DNA of 64,000 nt from Berberis thunbergii (Eukaryota; Streptophyta; Magnoliopsida; Ranunculales; Berberidaceae): assembly GCA_003290165.1 (NCBI GenBank), contig QNQO01001818.1, positions 124,001-188,000 on the forward strand. Direction: 5' to 3'. Below the pieces are notes generated by a model that worked only from the letters and a program-made list of their open reading frames with translations, did not search any database and was not told where the DNA came from. Made by a program: the position numbers and the translations under genes. Of this stretch, positions 36,901 through 47,333 are shown piece by piece (positions within the stretch are counted from its first letter, which is position 1; each line of letters begins with the position of its first letter).

Positions 36901-37715
36901 TCAAGTTCTGGTAGAAGTTTTGCTTTTTGGCCCCTGCAGATTCGAAGTATTTCCTATGCAAGGGTCATCCGCTCGAACGACAATTCAAACCACTTCGTAA
37001 TATTGACTCTTTTCTTGTAACTTTGATATGTTTGACGGTGGGTTGACTAACCGTTGCTTATGTTCTTTTGCAGAGAGGTTTCCCACTACTCCTCTTACCT
37101 TGGAGGAACGAACCACCATGGAGAAATTTTGTGACTTGCTACAAAGGGAGGTGATTAGTAATCAGAGTTTCCAACTTCATTCACAGTGCGCTGTGGGACA
37201 ATTAGCACATGGCCCCCACTTTGTACCGTGAGGCTCGCATTAAGTCGGAAGATGGGGCCCCTTCCAAAAAGAGGAAGGCTGCTAGAACTGATGCTTTTAT
37301 TCTGTCTGATGTGGAGCCGTTGTCTGAGATGTTTGCCTCCTTAGTGAAAAAGAAGTCTCGTGTTAGAATTGGTTCATCTTCAGCGCGACCCGCTCCAACA
37401 AGAAAAGAGTGTGAGTCTGTTGGGCCTGTTGGGGCGGAGTCTAATGTTCCCGGCTTTGAGGAAGATTATTTGTGGTTGGCGGGAGTCATAGACGGGTCAA
37501 ATCTTAGTGATGTGCAGGTCAAGGCTCTAAATGATCGTCTGGTGCAGGTAACAATGGCGGCTTCTGCTGGCGCTGATTCGCGTGGGGCCATTTCTGTAGA
37601 AGGCCCTTTTGAAAATTTGCTCTGGGTAATGGGGTCTGACCACCTTATTAATGATTTTCCAGAGTGTGGCCGCAGTAGTGGTCATGTTTCATGTAGTCCG
37701 CGTGGTTCACCGTTT
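30990..37715 (-). repeat. Right arm of the giant inverted repeat
   Basis: Reverse complement of 20714-27490. The inner boundary lies near the CTAGCTCGACGACTGGGGG motif at 31010-31028 (27450-27470 on the left). At its outer end the retroelement continues unbroken into the rest of E1, whereas the left arm stops. The right arm is therefore the likely source of the duplication. Confidence 0.93.
35548..36198 (-). repeat. 3' LTR of E1
   Basis: 651 bases with TGATGC... and ...ATTATCA ends. A TATAAATAGG box on the minus strand lies near 35740-35752. It differs from the 5' LTR at many sites, so the insertion is not very recent. Confidence 0.9.
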
Positions 37716-38850
37716 TGTCGAGGGCCACAGTTAGAAGTGTTAGAGAGCCCTTTGGATACTTCGCTTCCTACTCTGCCTCCGGATCCCGTTGAGCCGCCGT
37801 GCAGTAAAGGGTCGGTTGCTCTTGATAAATGAAAAGCAAGGGAGGAGAGTCTGAGGACGGTGGTGACCGTGAAAGGTGGTGCTGGTGTAGTTCCTGATCA
37901 GAGGAAGCTTCATCCTAATGCGCGGATGTCTTTTTGTGCCAGACTTGGTAAAGATGATCGAGAGATGGATATAGAGTATGCTTTGAGGAAGCATATTAGT
38001 GTACGTCACAACTGGCAGATGGACCAAGGTCCGAAACCCGAGGAGGATTCGCTTTAGAGGTGTATCGATAAGGGTTTGAAGTACCTTCTGCTGGTTATGT
38101 CTCATATGAGCCACGCGATCGTTGTTGGAATGGAAGTCGAGATGGCCCGTGAGAGAGTGTATACCTTGGAGCGTGTTTTCTCGCATGTGCAGACGTTGTA
38201 TTTTGATGCGCTCCATGAAATTGAACGGCTTAAGAAGCGGGTCGAAGAGATGCAGTTGGATAGCCGCTGAGGTTCAGAGAGCTCGTCTGGAGGGCCTTGA
38301 GCACAAACTGGCGAAAGTTGAGACCGAGAGGGATGGACTCAGGCAGGAGCTGTGTCGGATACATCGAGAAGTCGAGGTTGCGCAGGAAGCTGCAAATAAA
38401 ATACGTTTTGAGTTGTAGTCCTTTGCTCAAGGGAGTGCTTCAAAGGAAGCTGGTTGGGTCGCTGAGAAGCGATGGTTGAAATCCGATGTGGATTTCTATG
38501 CTCGAGAAGCGAGGAAGGCCGAAAATCAGTTGGAGCTGGGGTGGCATGAACTCAGTGTCGTGAAGAGCCATCTGGCCACAGAGCAGTCTCAGGTTGATGC
38601 ACTAACTGGTAAGTTGGAGCTGCTGAAGCGCGAACTTATTGATGCAAAGGTGCGAGAGGAAGAGCTTCTCCAGGAACAAGGCGAATGGGAGTTTTGCTGG
38701 GTCATACATGGCTAGCTCGAGCTATTGTCGCTGATGAAGGAGCATCCAGAGTGAGACCTTGAACGTTATAAGAAGATGTCATTTGTAGACTTGTCTGTCA
38801 CTTTTGTGTCGTCGGACGAGGATGATGATTCGGTCCCTAACGTCAAGGTC
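36453..38850 (+). pseudogene. Antisense ORF of E1 (putative gypsy-type transposon domain), decayed
   Basis: Opposite in strand to the element. From ATG 36453 the frame hits a stop after 19 codons, then continues with FPVLDVI and PSAQLEPNGYRVILMILLCA, resembling PF04195. The intron seen in E2 is present at about 36995-37073, but its donor is GTAATA rather than GTAAGT. The best surviving frame is 37209-37832 (207 codons, MAPTLYREARIKSEDGAP..., basic and Ser-rich), followed by coiled-coil pieces (38076-38270, 38476-38715). The function of such ORFs in Tat elements is not established. Confidence 0.6.
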
Positions 38851-39384
38851 TAAGTAAGTATGGATGCAACTTTTGCCCAATTTTCCACTAGGCTTAGCTC
38901 TTTTGTTTCTGTATCTTCTCCTAATTAGGAGCAACTTTGTGTTCTTCTACTCTTTTTGTCTTGACCATTAATGAAAGCAGCGTTATCCATTTTACGCCTT
39001 TTGTTTCCATTGGCATAGGCTAGTCGAATCAATAGGAAATTAACTGGTCTGTCTGCGGTAGTGAGTTTGATCGCTTCACATTGTGAAAGACCTGGGTCAT
39101 TGTTTGTTTGTCTGACTGGCCAATGGTAGCTATTGCCTTGGGTGAGCTATGGTGGTCAAGTGTATGTGTCAGAGCGTTCGCGCTGAGTTAGGCGTCGTAA
39201 GCTCAGGTCGACATTCTAATTAGCTTTTATGCGGGAACTGGCTATACTATCTCTGTATCAGCACAAGTGGCATTTTCTAATGTTAGGATGTCAATCCATT
39301 TGAGCGTGAAGGTACTGACTTGGTTAAATTCATATTTGCATCCACTGGTTGAGAGGGACATCGGAGGTCATGTGGCGAGCTGCT

Positions 39385-40150
39385 GGAGACTCCCACCATC
39401 CGAATCATTTAAGACCGACCAAAGTGGACGATAGATTTGGGGAGTAAGGGTTCGGCGACCAGGCTGAAGAGCAGTGGTCCCATGGCAAGCCGTCGGAATC
39501 ATTTCAGGATTGACTAGGCTTCCACCATCCAAATCATTTATGACCGAGCAAGATGGACGATAGATTCAGGGAGTGAATATTTGGTGACCAGGCTGAAAAA
39601 GCGATGGTCCTGTAGCAAGCCATCGGAATCAGTTCTGGATTGACTAGGCTCCCACCTTTCGAACCATCAACGCCCTCCCCGCGCGGTGGGCGCAACAAAT
39701 TCGAGAGAGTTTGGCGATCACGCTGAAAAGTAGTGGTCCCATGGCAAGCCGTCGGAATCATTTCAGGACTGACTAGGCTCCCACCATCCAAATTATCTAA
39801 ACCTGAGTGCACCAAGCTACAAATTTGGGAGTGTTTCAGCGGCCACACTTAAAAGCAACGATCCCGTGGCAAATCGTCGAATCAGTTCAGGACTGACTGG
39901 GCTCCCACCTTCTAGACTATCTACACCCTTGCGCCGAGGCTACAAGTCTAGGGTTAGTGATTCGGCGGCCACGCTGTAGAGCAGTGGTCCCGTGGCGAGC
40001 CATCGGAATCAGTTCGGGACTGACTGGGCTCCTACCTTCTGAACTATTTGCTCCTTCGCATTGGGGGATACAAGTCCAAGGTTTGATCAAAAGCTTTCGT
40101 TGTGGCCACCAGCTAGGTTTACCTGATTGGGTTCGGCGATCATTGTCCGC
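39385..40150. repeat. Tandem array, about 127-bp unit (E1)
   Basis: The anchor TGACTRGGCTYCYACC recurs at 39511, 39641, 39770, 39894 and 40021 (spacings 130, 129, 124, 127). The homologous array in E2 has three such units. Confidence 0.85.
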
Positions 40151-40567
40151 GAATAGACAATGACCCCTGACAAGTCGTCGTCACCAGGCGTGATAGCTCT
40201 GATTAGACTCCCACTTCCTAAATCGTCAACGTCCACACTGGGCGGACAAGGTGTCTGGATGAACTAGAAGCTATCGTCATCAGTCATGGCTGATTAAGCT
40301 TGCCCGGTTCGAAAGGAGGTTACCTTAAACCAGCTAGTTATTTGCACGTGCGATTTGTATGGCAAGATTTACTAGGATCTTTTGGTGCTCGTGCCATGCA
40401 TGCAATAGGGTGTTGTTTGATTATCAAGCTGAGTCCAGGGCTCACAAAGTGCATTGTGTGTATGGCTTAGATCACACAGTGACACGTGTACATCGCGTGT
40501 TGCATGACGGTTGAGTATCGGTCACTCCCCACCAATTGATGGAGTTACATGTAGTGCCATTTATTGA

Positions 40568-41029
40568 TTGACGCGCTCTTTGCAGTTTCCCTGGGAACCG
40601 CTATCTTCCTGTTATCCAGACATTGTTCAATGCTTGAGTGCTTGTTCAGTGAACCATTACGTCTATATAATGGTGTTTTCCGATCGTTGTAGGCAGTTTC
40701 TTTCACAAAGTTTATCTTTTGTAATGTTCATGTTTGAAGATGTTTTCGGTTTTCCAAAGGCTGAAAAAGACGCTTTGGGTTTTCCAAAGGCTGAAGTTGT
40801 ATCTCCGTGTCTGGAGTCTCCGAGTGTTCTCATGTTTATTCCATTCAGGTATGGCAAGAGTTGTCGTTATGTGTGTTCGCCTGATATGGGCGAGCACGTA
40901 GTTGATCCGCCGAGGTCTCATAATTCCTTCTTACATCGCGGAGAAGTGGTATGGATTTGTTGCCAAGGGAGATGCCCTAGTGTTACACCGTACCAATTGT
41001 TTCTTCGTGTACTCGGATCCCGCAGCTGA
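40568..41029 (+). other. Open 153-codon frame in the E1 non-coding region, function unknown
   Basis: Homologue of 10087-10551. It stays open despite substitutions and a small in-frame deletion near the GFPKAE repeat. No recognised domain, and it lies on the strand opposite the element. Confidence 0.3.
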
Positions 41030-41759
41030 CCAGTGGTTGATCGAAGTGTTGGTTGATGTGCGATGTTTTCGGGTGTGGTATCCCTCAGCCACTCTGGGTA
41101 TTGCATGTGTGAAAAGTGGCCTCCCTTGGCAGTATTGTGAAACCTTTTGGCCATCCTCATTTTGCTCGCTTCGAAGTTGTTTGAGGAAGTGAGAAGGGGG
41201 TGAGGCGTCTCTTGAAGGAGATCAGCAGCTCATCGGGAGGTGTTCAACGCTGCAACAAGGGTGTCTTCATGGAGGGATGTGACGGAGCAATCTGACTACT
41301 CAGTCCTTTCGATCCCTTCTGGCACTTCGTCTTTGTCTTGAGAAGGTTTCGAGGTCTCCTATTATCTTATCTTCGTATCATCTTCGGAAGGGGTCGGGCA
41401 GTACAAGCAAGTCGTCACTCCATGTTGACGCGGTGCTTGCGGTGGATAGCTTTTTTATCCGCCTCAGGGTGCTCGCAGTGCGTAGTCTTCGTATCCGCCT
41501 CAAAGTGCTTGTTGTTACATCTTTCCAATAATCAATAGAGTTTGTTTTTTGTAATTCTAGTTTTTATTTCTGAAATGATCGAAAATCGCATGTCTCTTCA
41601 GAACTCTAAACTCGATATTGACTTTGGAAAGAGAAAGAAACAAATTAAAGCAAACTAACTCTTGACGAAGATAAAGTGATCCTGGCCTTGAAAGGAGTCT
41701 GGATCGCCTTAGGGGGTATTTTGGAAGATTGTTGAGGTGTCATAAAGTCTACTGAAGAA

Positions 41760-44700
41760 TAAACCTTGTGGAGGTGCGGATCTCCTTTTTAACAGAGTGT
41801 AGGGAGGATGTGCCCTTGCTGAACATGGTCTTTTTATCTCGCCGAGCGGAAGAACTTGATGTTGTTGTATTGCTTGAACCCGATGTCTCCACTAGTGACT
41901 GGCTTGGCACTGAGTTGGACTGCTCTGCAAGATGCTGTTGGATCTGAGAGCACTCTATCTATTTCAGTGCGGCATAGTGGGAGCCTCGTGCCGCCGGTTG
42001 GTCTCCAAGTATAGTGCCTTCGGAGTGGTTAGCAGTATACTTAACACACTGATGAAGGGTGGAGACTACTGCCTCCATTTGATGGAGCCATGGCCTTCCC
42101 ATGATGAGATTGTTGGATGACGGTTGATAGGAGCATAATTAGGCTATTTTAGTACCATATGTCTATATGTATTTTTGGCTATTACTTGTTAATTATGGTA
42201 CTAATTGTTATATTTGTATTTGTGTAGGTTTCCAATTACAAGATTCCAAAATAGAAGCTAAGTGAAACAAATTGGCAATTTAGAAATATTGATTGCAAAA
42301 AGAAACCACGCAAAGAAGGAAACCAAGCAGAAAACAATTATAAAAGGGACGATACGTTGCTGCAACAAGCCTCATCTTCCTTGCAATCCAGCCAACACCA
42401 TCATCTTCACCCCTCCATCTCGTCGTCTTTTCTCTGTCGCAAACCCAAGCCTCCATCCCTCATCGCAGCCGCAAGACCGTTTTCATTATCTCCATCGAAC
42501 ACCCAACACAAACCTTTCTCCTTCATCTATTCCATACACATCCACACAACAAACCTATCACAGCCAACCCTAAACCCAATCAAAACCCTTTTTCCCTTCA
42601 CAGATCGCACATCACCTTCCCCTCTCTCCCAATCGATCAACCACCACACAGTCAATAACCCATCCACGCATCCCTCATCGCAGCCGCAAGGCCGTCTCCA
42701 TTATCTCCATCGCACACCAAACAACACATCGAAGAAGGAGAAAATTCTGAAGCAGAGATCGTGAGGAATGAGAAGAAAAGTTTATTTCTCGTCTTCGCAC
42801 TATTTGCACCCACGGAGTTATTCTCTACCACAACGCACAAGCGACAATGTTTCTTCTAATCTTTTTACTTATTTTAGTTTGCTATTTGATTATGGATTAC
42901 TATTTGAACATAATTAATATGTCTAGTGAAACTCCTCTTAGTTAGGGGTGGATTTGAAGCCCCAAACATGTGTTTTATAAATTAATTGAATTTAATCTTA
43001 CTTGCTATTAGTGATTGTTTTTTGCTTAACGGCTTCATAGAGAACTTTTCTTTGTATGTTTGTTAAGGTGGTCAACTTAGTAAGTCTGTTAGGATCTGGG
43101 CCTAGAGAATATGAGAGTTTCACCTAATTGTTATAATCATGTACTCATAAGTAGTAAATACCAAGGAACGTTGGTAAGGTTAAATAAAAACCTGGGTAAG
43201 AACAAGATGTTGATTATACTTGTAATTGCCTAGTCAGTGTTCATATTTTCCACAAAACTTAATGATCTTGGATTGTTTATCTAACTTGCGATTCCTGATT
43301 AGATAGCATGGTAAGAATAGTTTGAAAGCGACGCTAAGTTTAATTCAATGAACTTGAGAAAATAATAAGATTAATGCAATGTTGATCACAGTTAATCTTG
43401 AGCATTATCTCTCACGAGTTAGCAAGTGATTATTGAAGATTGATTTTGAGCACATGTTTGGTGTGTGGAGATAAACTCTTAGCTAATTTCTCATCTTTGC
43501 GATCCCTTTAGTTTTATTATCTTTATAGTAATTTTCATAGTTTAACTTAGAAAATCCAATCCCCCATTATTTACTTAATTAGGTTGTTAGTTGTCTTTTA
43601 GCGATTCATAGTGTTAATTGGCAAACCCTCTAATCCCCATTTCAAAACAATCCCTATTTATTCTATACTAAAATCACAAAGTAGGGTATTAAGTTGTGTG
43701 CTACTAAAATAGCGCATCAACAGTGCATTTACCACCATGAAGTTTAGAAATAGGGCATTCCTTAGTTGTGGCTCTCCGGCCACTGTGGCTAGCCTTATTC
43801 TTCAGCGGGTGTTTTGATGGCACTAGGCTTTCCTCCTTGAGGTCCATGCCGCGGAAAGCAATGTAGAACAAAACATTGAGCGAGCTTCCTATGTTGACGA
43901 GGGCTCTCTTCACTTCCTACTTTGCGATGGACACAAAGATGACCAAGGTGTCGTTGTGCGGCGCTCGAACTCCGTCTAAGTCCCTGTCCATGAAGTTCAA
44001 AGTGGGAATGGGTTTCTGAATTCTTGAATAGAAAATCCGTCTATCCTCATCCGCAGGTTGTATCGGCAAATCCAACAGAGTCCGCTTGCGGGACCTGTAC
44101 GATTGGTCTTCATTGGGTCCAACTCCATGAAAAACTTAAATTATCCCTGGAGTCTGCTTTTTTATTTCCTTTACCGACTCCCCCCGGTCTTTGGTCTAAT
44201 CTGACTGCTTGTCAGATTTCAGGAATTCTTTTAGCTTGCCTTTGCGGATCCAGTACTCCACTTCATACCTCAGACACTTGTAGACATTAGTGTTGTGTAT
44301 GCTTTCTTTGTGGTACGCATAATACTTGTCGTTGTCTCATCTGGCAAGGTCTCCGCGTGTCTTCGCTGGCCACTTTAACTCCTCCCAATTTTTTGTGGGG
44401 TTGAGTACTTTCAAAAAATTGGCATTTAGCGGAGTCACGGCTCTGGATCCAACGAGTTGGATGATTTCTCTGGTCTTGGCCGACCAGGGTTCGGCCTACT
44501 GTTGTTGCGCTTCCTTTTGCTCCGCTCCTCATCCTCGCGCCTCTTTCCTTTTTATCCCTCGAAGCAAAGGGCTTCCTGTTGCCTTCGGTTTCCATCTTGG
44601 CTATCCTTGATTCCTCTAGGGTGATGTATCTCTGTACGCTCTTGAGAAGCTGCGCCATGTCCAGAGGGGGCTCCAAGGTGAGATTCTAGAAGAACTTTCC

Positions 44701-45530
44701 TTTTTTGAGGCCCTTAGTGAAGGTCGTCACGGCTGTATCGTCGCTGCACCCATTGATGAGGGCCAGCTCGTTGTTGAAGCGTGTGACATACTCTCGGAGC
44801 GTCTCACCAGACCTCTGCCTTAGAGAGAGTATGTAGTATGAGCCTTTCTAGAAACCCTAGCTCCCGACGAAGCGGGTCAAAAATTCCTTCACTAGTGTTT
44901 TTTAAAAATCAATTGACATCGGCAGAAAGCTGTGGAACCACGTCAACGTGGGGCCTTTGAAACTGGTAGGAAAGGTTCTACACATGAAAGATTCAGATCC
45001 CTCTTTGAGGGCCATCACGTGCTGGTAGTGGCGTAAATGATCGAAGGGATTGGTGGTCCCGATGTAGGAATCTAGCTTTGGAGTGAACTTCCTCAGAAGG
45101 GCCTTATTTATTATCCGGTCTACAAATGGTGAGACAGAGAGGCGTATAGGACGTCAGGATCATGCGCTCCTCTGCGGAGGGGATTCCCGGGGCTGAGCCT
45201 CTCTGTTCAGGTGGCAAGCTCGACATTAGCTGCATAACCTCCCTTAGTCCAGTGAGAACTAATGGGGACTTGGCTTTCTTGCACCTGCTCTCGACCATCC
45301 TCCAGTGGTGGAGGATCATGCTGCTCCTGGTCTCTATTAGCAACGGATGGATTATGATGTTAGCACATCGATTCTGAGGTCCACCGTTACTGCCGAATGG
45401 ACGGGGGCGTGAGTTGGCTGCCCGTGCGCGGCAGAAACTGCTGAAATAGGCGGCATAAGGACAGCTAGAGTTTTGGATGTGTCTCCTTGTTCTCCGTTGT
45501 TGCGTGATCTGGTGGTCACCATCTCTCTCA
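41760..45530 (-). pseudogene. Gag-protease of E1 (decayed, split by the solo LTR)
   Basis: Minus-strand remnants: gag near 45343-44290, with pieces of the same Tat-type core as E3 and E4, then the protease segment (43913-43725) with ALVNIGSSLNVLF, where the catalytic Asp position is Asn. After the nested LTR comes MGRPWLHQMEAVVSTLHQC (about 42119-42060) and degenerate sequence to about 41760. Several stops interrupt it. No polymerase domains follow. Confidence 0.7.
42125..43719 (+). mobile_element. Solo LTR nested in E1
   Basis: 1595 bases with TGATAGG... and ...GCGCATCA ends. The flanks acggt (42120-42124) and acagt (43720-43724) are a 5-base target duplication with one change, and the uninterrupted site is seen in E3 near 17490. 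A TATAAAAGGG box lies near 42339-42348, so the LTR points to the right. No internal domain or partner LTR remains. The small ORFs inside it are not convincing genes. Confidence 0.8.
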
Positions 45531-45576
45531 ATTTTGGTAGGAGATGACGCTTAGTCTAAAATTAAGAACTATGTCG

Positions 45577-45597
45577 TCCCCACGGACGATGCCAAAC
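45577..45597 (-). other. Primer-binding-site region of E1
   Basis: Directly inside the 5' LTR the minus strand reads GTTTGGCATCGTCCGTGGGG. The E3 equivalent (15623 onwards) reads GTTTGGCGTTGTCTGTGG. The TTGGCR..GT..GTGGGG pattern is common at this place in Tat-type elements; the tRNA was not identified with confidence. Confidence 0.6.
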
Positions 45598-46266
45598 TGA
45601 TGCAGTCGCTTTTCACTACCTGCTCCATCCTAGTCTTGCGACCTGTTTGAAATTTTCAAGTAGCACACGTGAGCCACATACTACCGTGGGGTGGCCGATG
45701 ACACTGATGCTAAAGTCAAACAAGGATTTGAGGAAGGTGTAATGTTGTAACAAAAAATTTGTATCGTACTTTAGCTTACCAACCTCATGTTCTATTTATA
45801 GTGCAAGGAGTTTTAGTTTAACCAGGCCATCGTGGGCATAGATTAGGGAGGAGATCTTCATGGAGATCCTCTCTAATTAAGAGTTGTGTTGTAGGAGGGA
45901 AGTTCCTTGTTAGCTCCGTGCTCCTAGATATGTGGGCGATAGTTCCCAATCCAAGAGTATTCCGTACTAGGAAGTCCCTCTTTGTGGAAGATACTATGGT
46001 ATTTGCTTTCTAGTTGGAAATAAAGAGCAGCCGTGGTTGCCCGTCCAAAGCATATCCTCAAGATACTTGCCTGAAAAGGGCTTACGGGTGTTGATGACAG
46101 CTGTGAGACGTGTGGGCCTAGCATGTTGTGAGAGTTCGGGCCCATCTAGCGAGCTGAGAATCGCTCGGACTGAATCCGTATTGGGTTGTTGCTTGAGCCC
46201 GTAGTTCCTCGAGATCATCATGACACGTATACGGCTCAGGGGTTTGATCGTTTTTATGTATCATCA
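45598..46266 (-). repeat. 5' LTR of E1
   Basis: 669 bases with TGATG and CATCA ends, and a TATAAATAGAAC promoter box on the minus strand near 45790-45800. Right flank is catct. Confidence 0.9.
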
Positions 46267-46488
46267 CATCTTATGAGAATATATTAATAATTGTTAGTTA
46301 TTAGTCTTTTGGCTATTGAGTATATTGGAGGAGCATTTAGTTATGTAAGATGATTACTCTATTTCCATGCATAAAACAATCACATTTTGCTCAAGGGACA
46401 ACCATTTCAGAATTAGCATATTCACATAAGATGTCTCATGTTTTCTGTGGTGGATAATCTACTGGTCAACCACATATTGCATGATTAA

Positions 46489-46986
46489 GAAGGTGTTTGT
46501 TTTTTTGCTTATGAATGGAGTCATAAGTCTTAATAAGAAGTGGATCACCTTGTTTAGAGTGTTTGTTTTTAGTTCTGATTAGAAGTTTTACTTCAAATTG
46601 GAGTAAGCAACAGGGAGGTGCAAAATTTTGTAATTACAATTACTGCCCCCAACTTCTTAAAAATAATTATTGGATAATAACCTCAAAATTTTAACAGCAC
46701 ACTTTCATTCTCTTCGCCAAGCATTGTGGTAAAATTCTCTAGGATTTGAATAATTATTGGGTATGATTTTAAGCACCGTATTTATGTCATAAAATTTTTA
46801 GCTTAGTTGGGCAAAATTGTCAAACAATTCCCATTCAGCACCTAAAAAGAAACACCTTTTAATTTTACAGCTTCTAATCAGCAGCCCATTCAGAAGAAAA
46901 ACAAACAATTCATTCAAAAGATCGTTAAGAACTTCTAACTCCAATTAGAAGTTAGCTTCTAAGTACTTAAAAAAGATAACGCCCTC
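46489..46986. mobile_element. MITE, PIF/Harbinger (Tourist)-like
   Basis: 498 bases. The ends GAAGGTGTTTGTTTTTTT and GAGGGCGTTATCTTTTTT (read inwards) are imperfect inverted repeats, flanked by TAA on both sides (46486-46488 and 46987-46989). The copy at 56400-56415 lacks the insertion and has a single TAA. No coding capacity. A decayed left end of the same MITE remains at about 63460-63485. Confidence 0.75.
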
Positions 46987-47333
46987 TAATAACCAACTCA
47001 ATTATGACGAAAGCAACTTCTTCTACTGATAAAGACCAATATATGAAATTCAAGTATATTTTTTGGCATAGCTATGCTTAGAGAGATAACTAGAAGCATA
47101 GAGTTGCAAAACCTTTCGCAACATAGCTTCAAGCCTAGGCTTATCCCCATCTTCTTTTACCTGCAGAGGGTTGAACTCAAAAACAAACAACAACTCAAAC
47201 AAATATGCAGTTACCAATAAAGGTTGCATTTTATGTGATTTCAATTGTAAAAAAGAACAAAAATGAGAAAATGAACAACGAGTCAACCAATCTTTTCACA
47301 AGAGCAGATGCTCTAGGGTAAAAACAACACAAA

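Larger units (their letters stand above)
35548..46266 (-). mobile_element. Retroelement E1: non-autonomous Tat-like LTR retrotransposon with nested solo LTR
   Basis: Both LTRs are present (35548-36198 and 45598-46266; TGATG and CATCA ends), flanked by the perfect 5-base duplication catct (35543-35547 and 46267-46271). The empty site is seen at 56218-56240. In minus-strand order: 5' LTR, primer site, gag, protease, nested solo LTR (42125-43719), rest of protease, non-coding sequence with an open 153-codon frame and tandem array, an antisense ORF, a polypurine-like tract (GGAGGAATAGC) and the 3' LTR. No reverse transcriptase, RNase H or integrase was found, so mobility would need another element's enzymes. 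The gag type, the antisense ORF and the tandem array fit the Tat/Retand lineage. Confidence 0.87.

Noticed and set aside
42262..42764. Ser/Pro/His-rich frames of 103 and 135 codons
   Set aside because: They lie just after the TATA box of the solo LTR and overlap each other; compositional, no domain.
5320..46266. A single 41-kb retroelement with LTRs at 5320 and 45598
   Set aside because: Both outer flanks carry catct, but the H exons in the right arm directly adjoin the LTR at 35548 with the same flank, so 35548-46266 is the insertion and 5320-11651 is a duplicate fragment.
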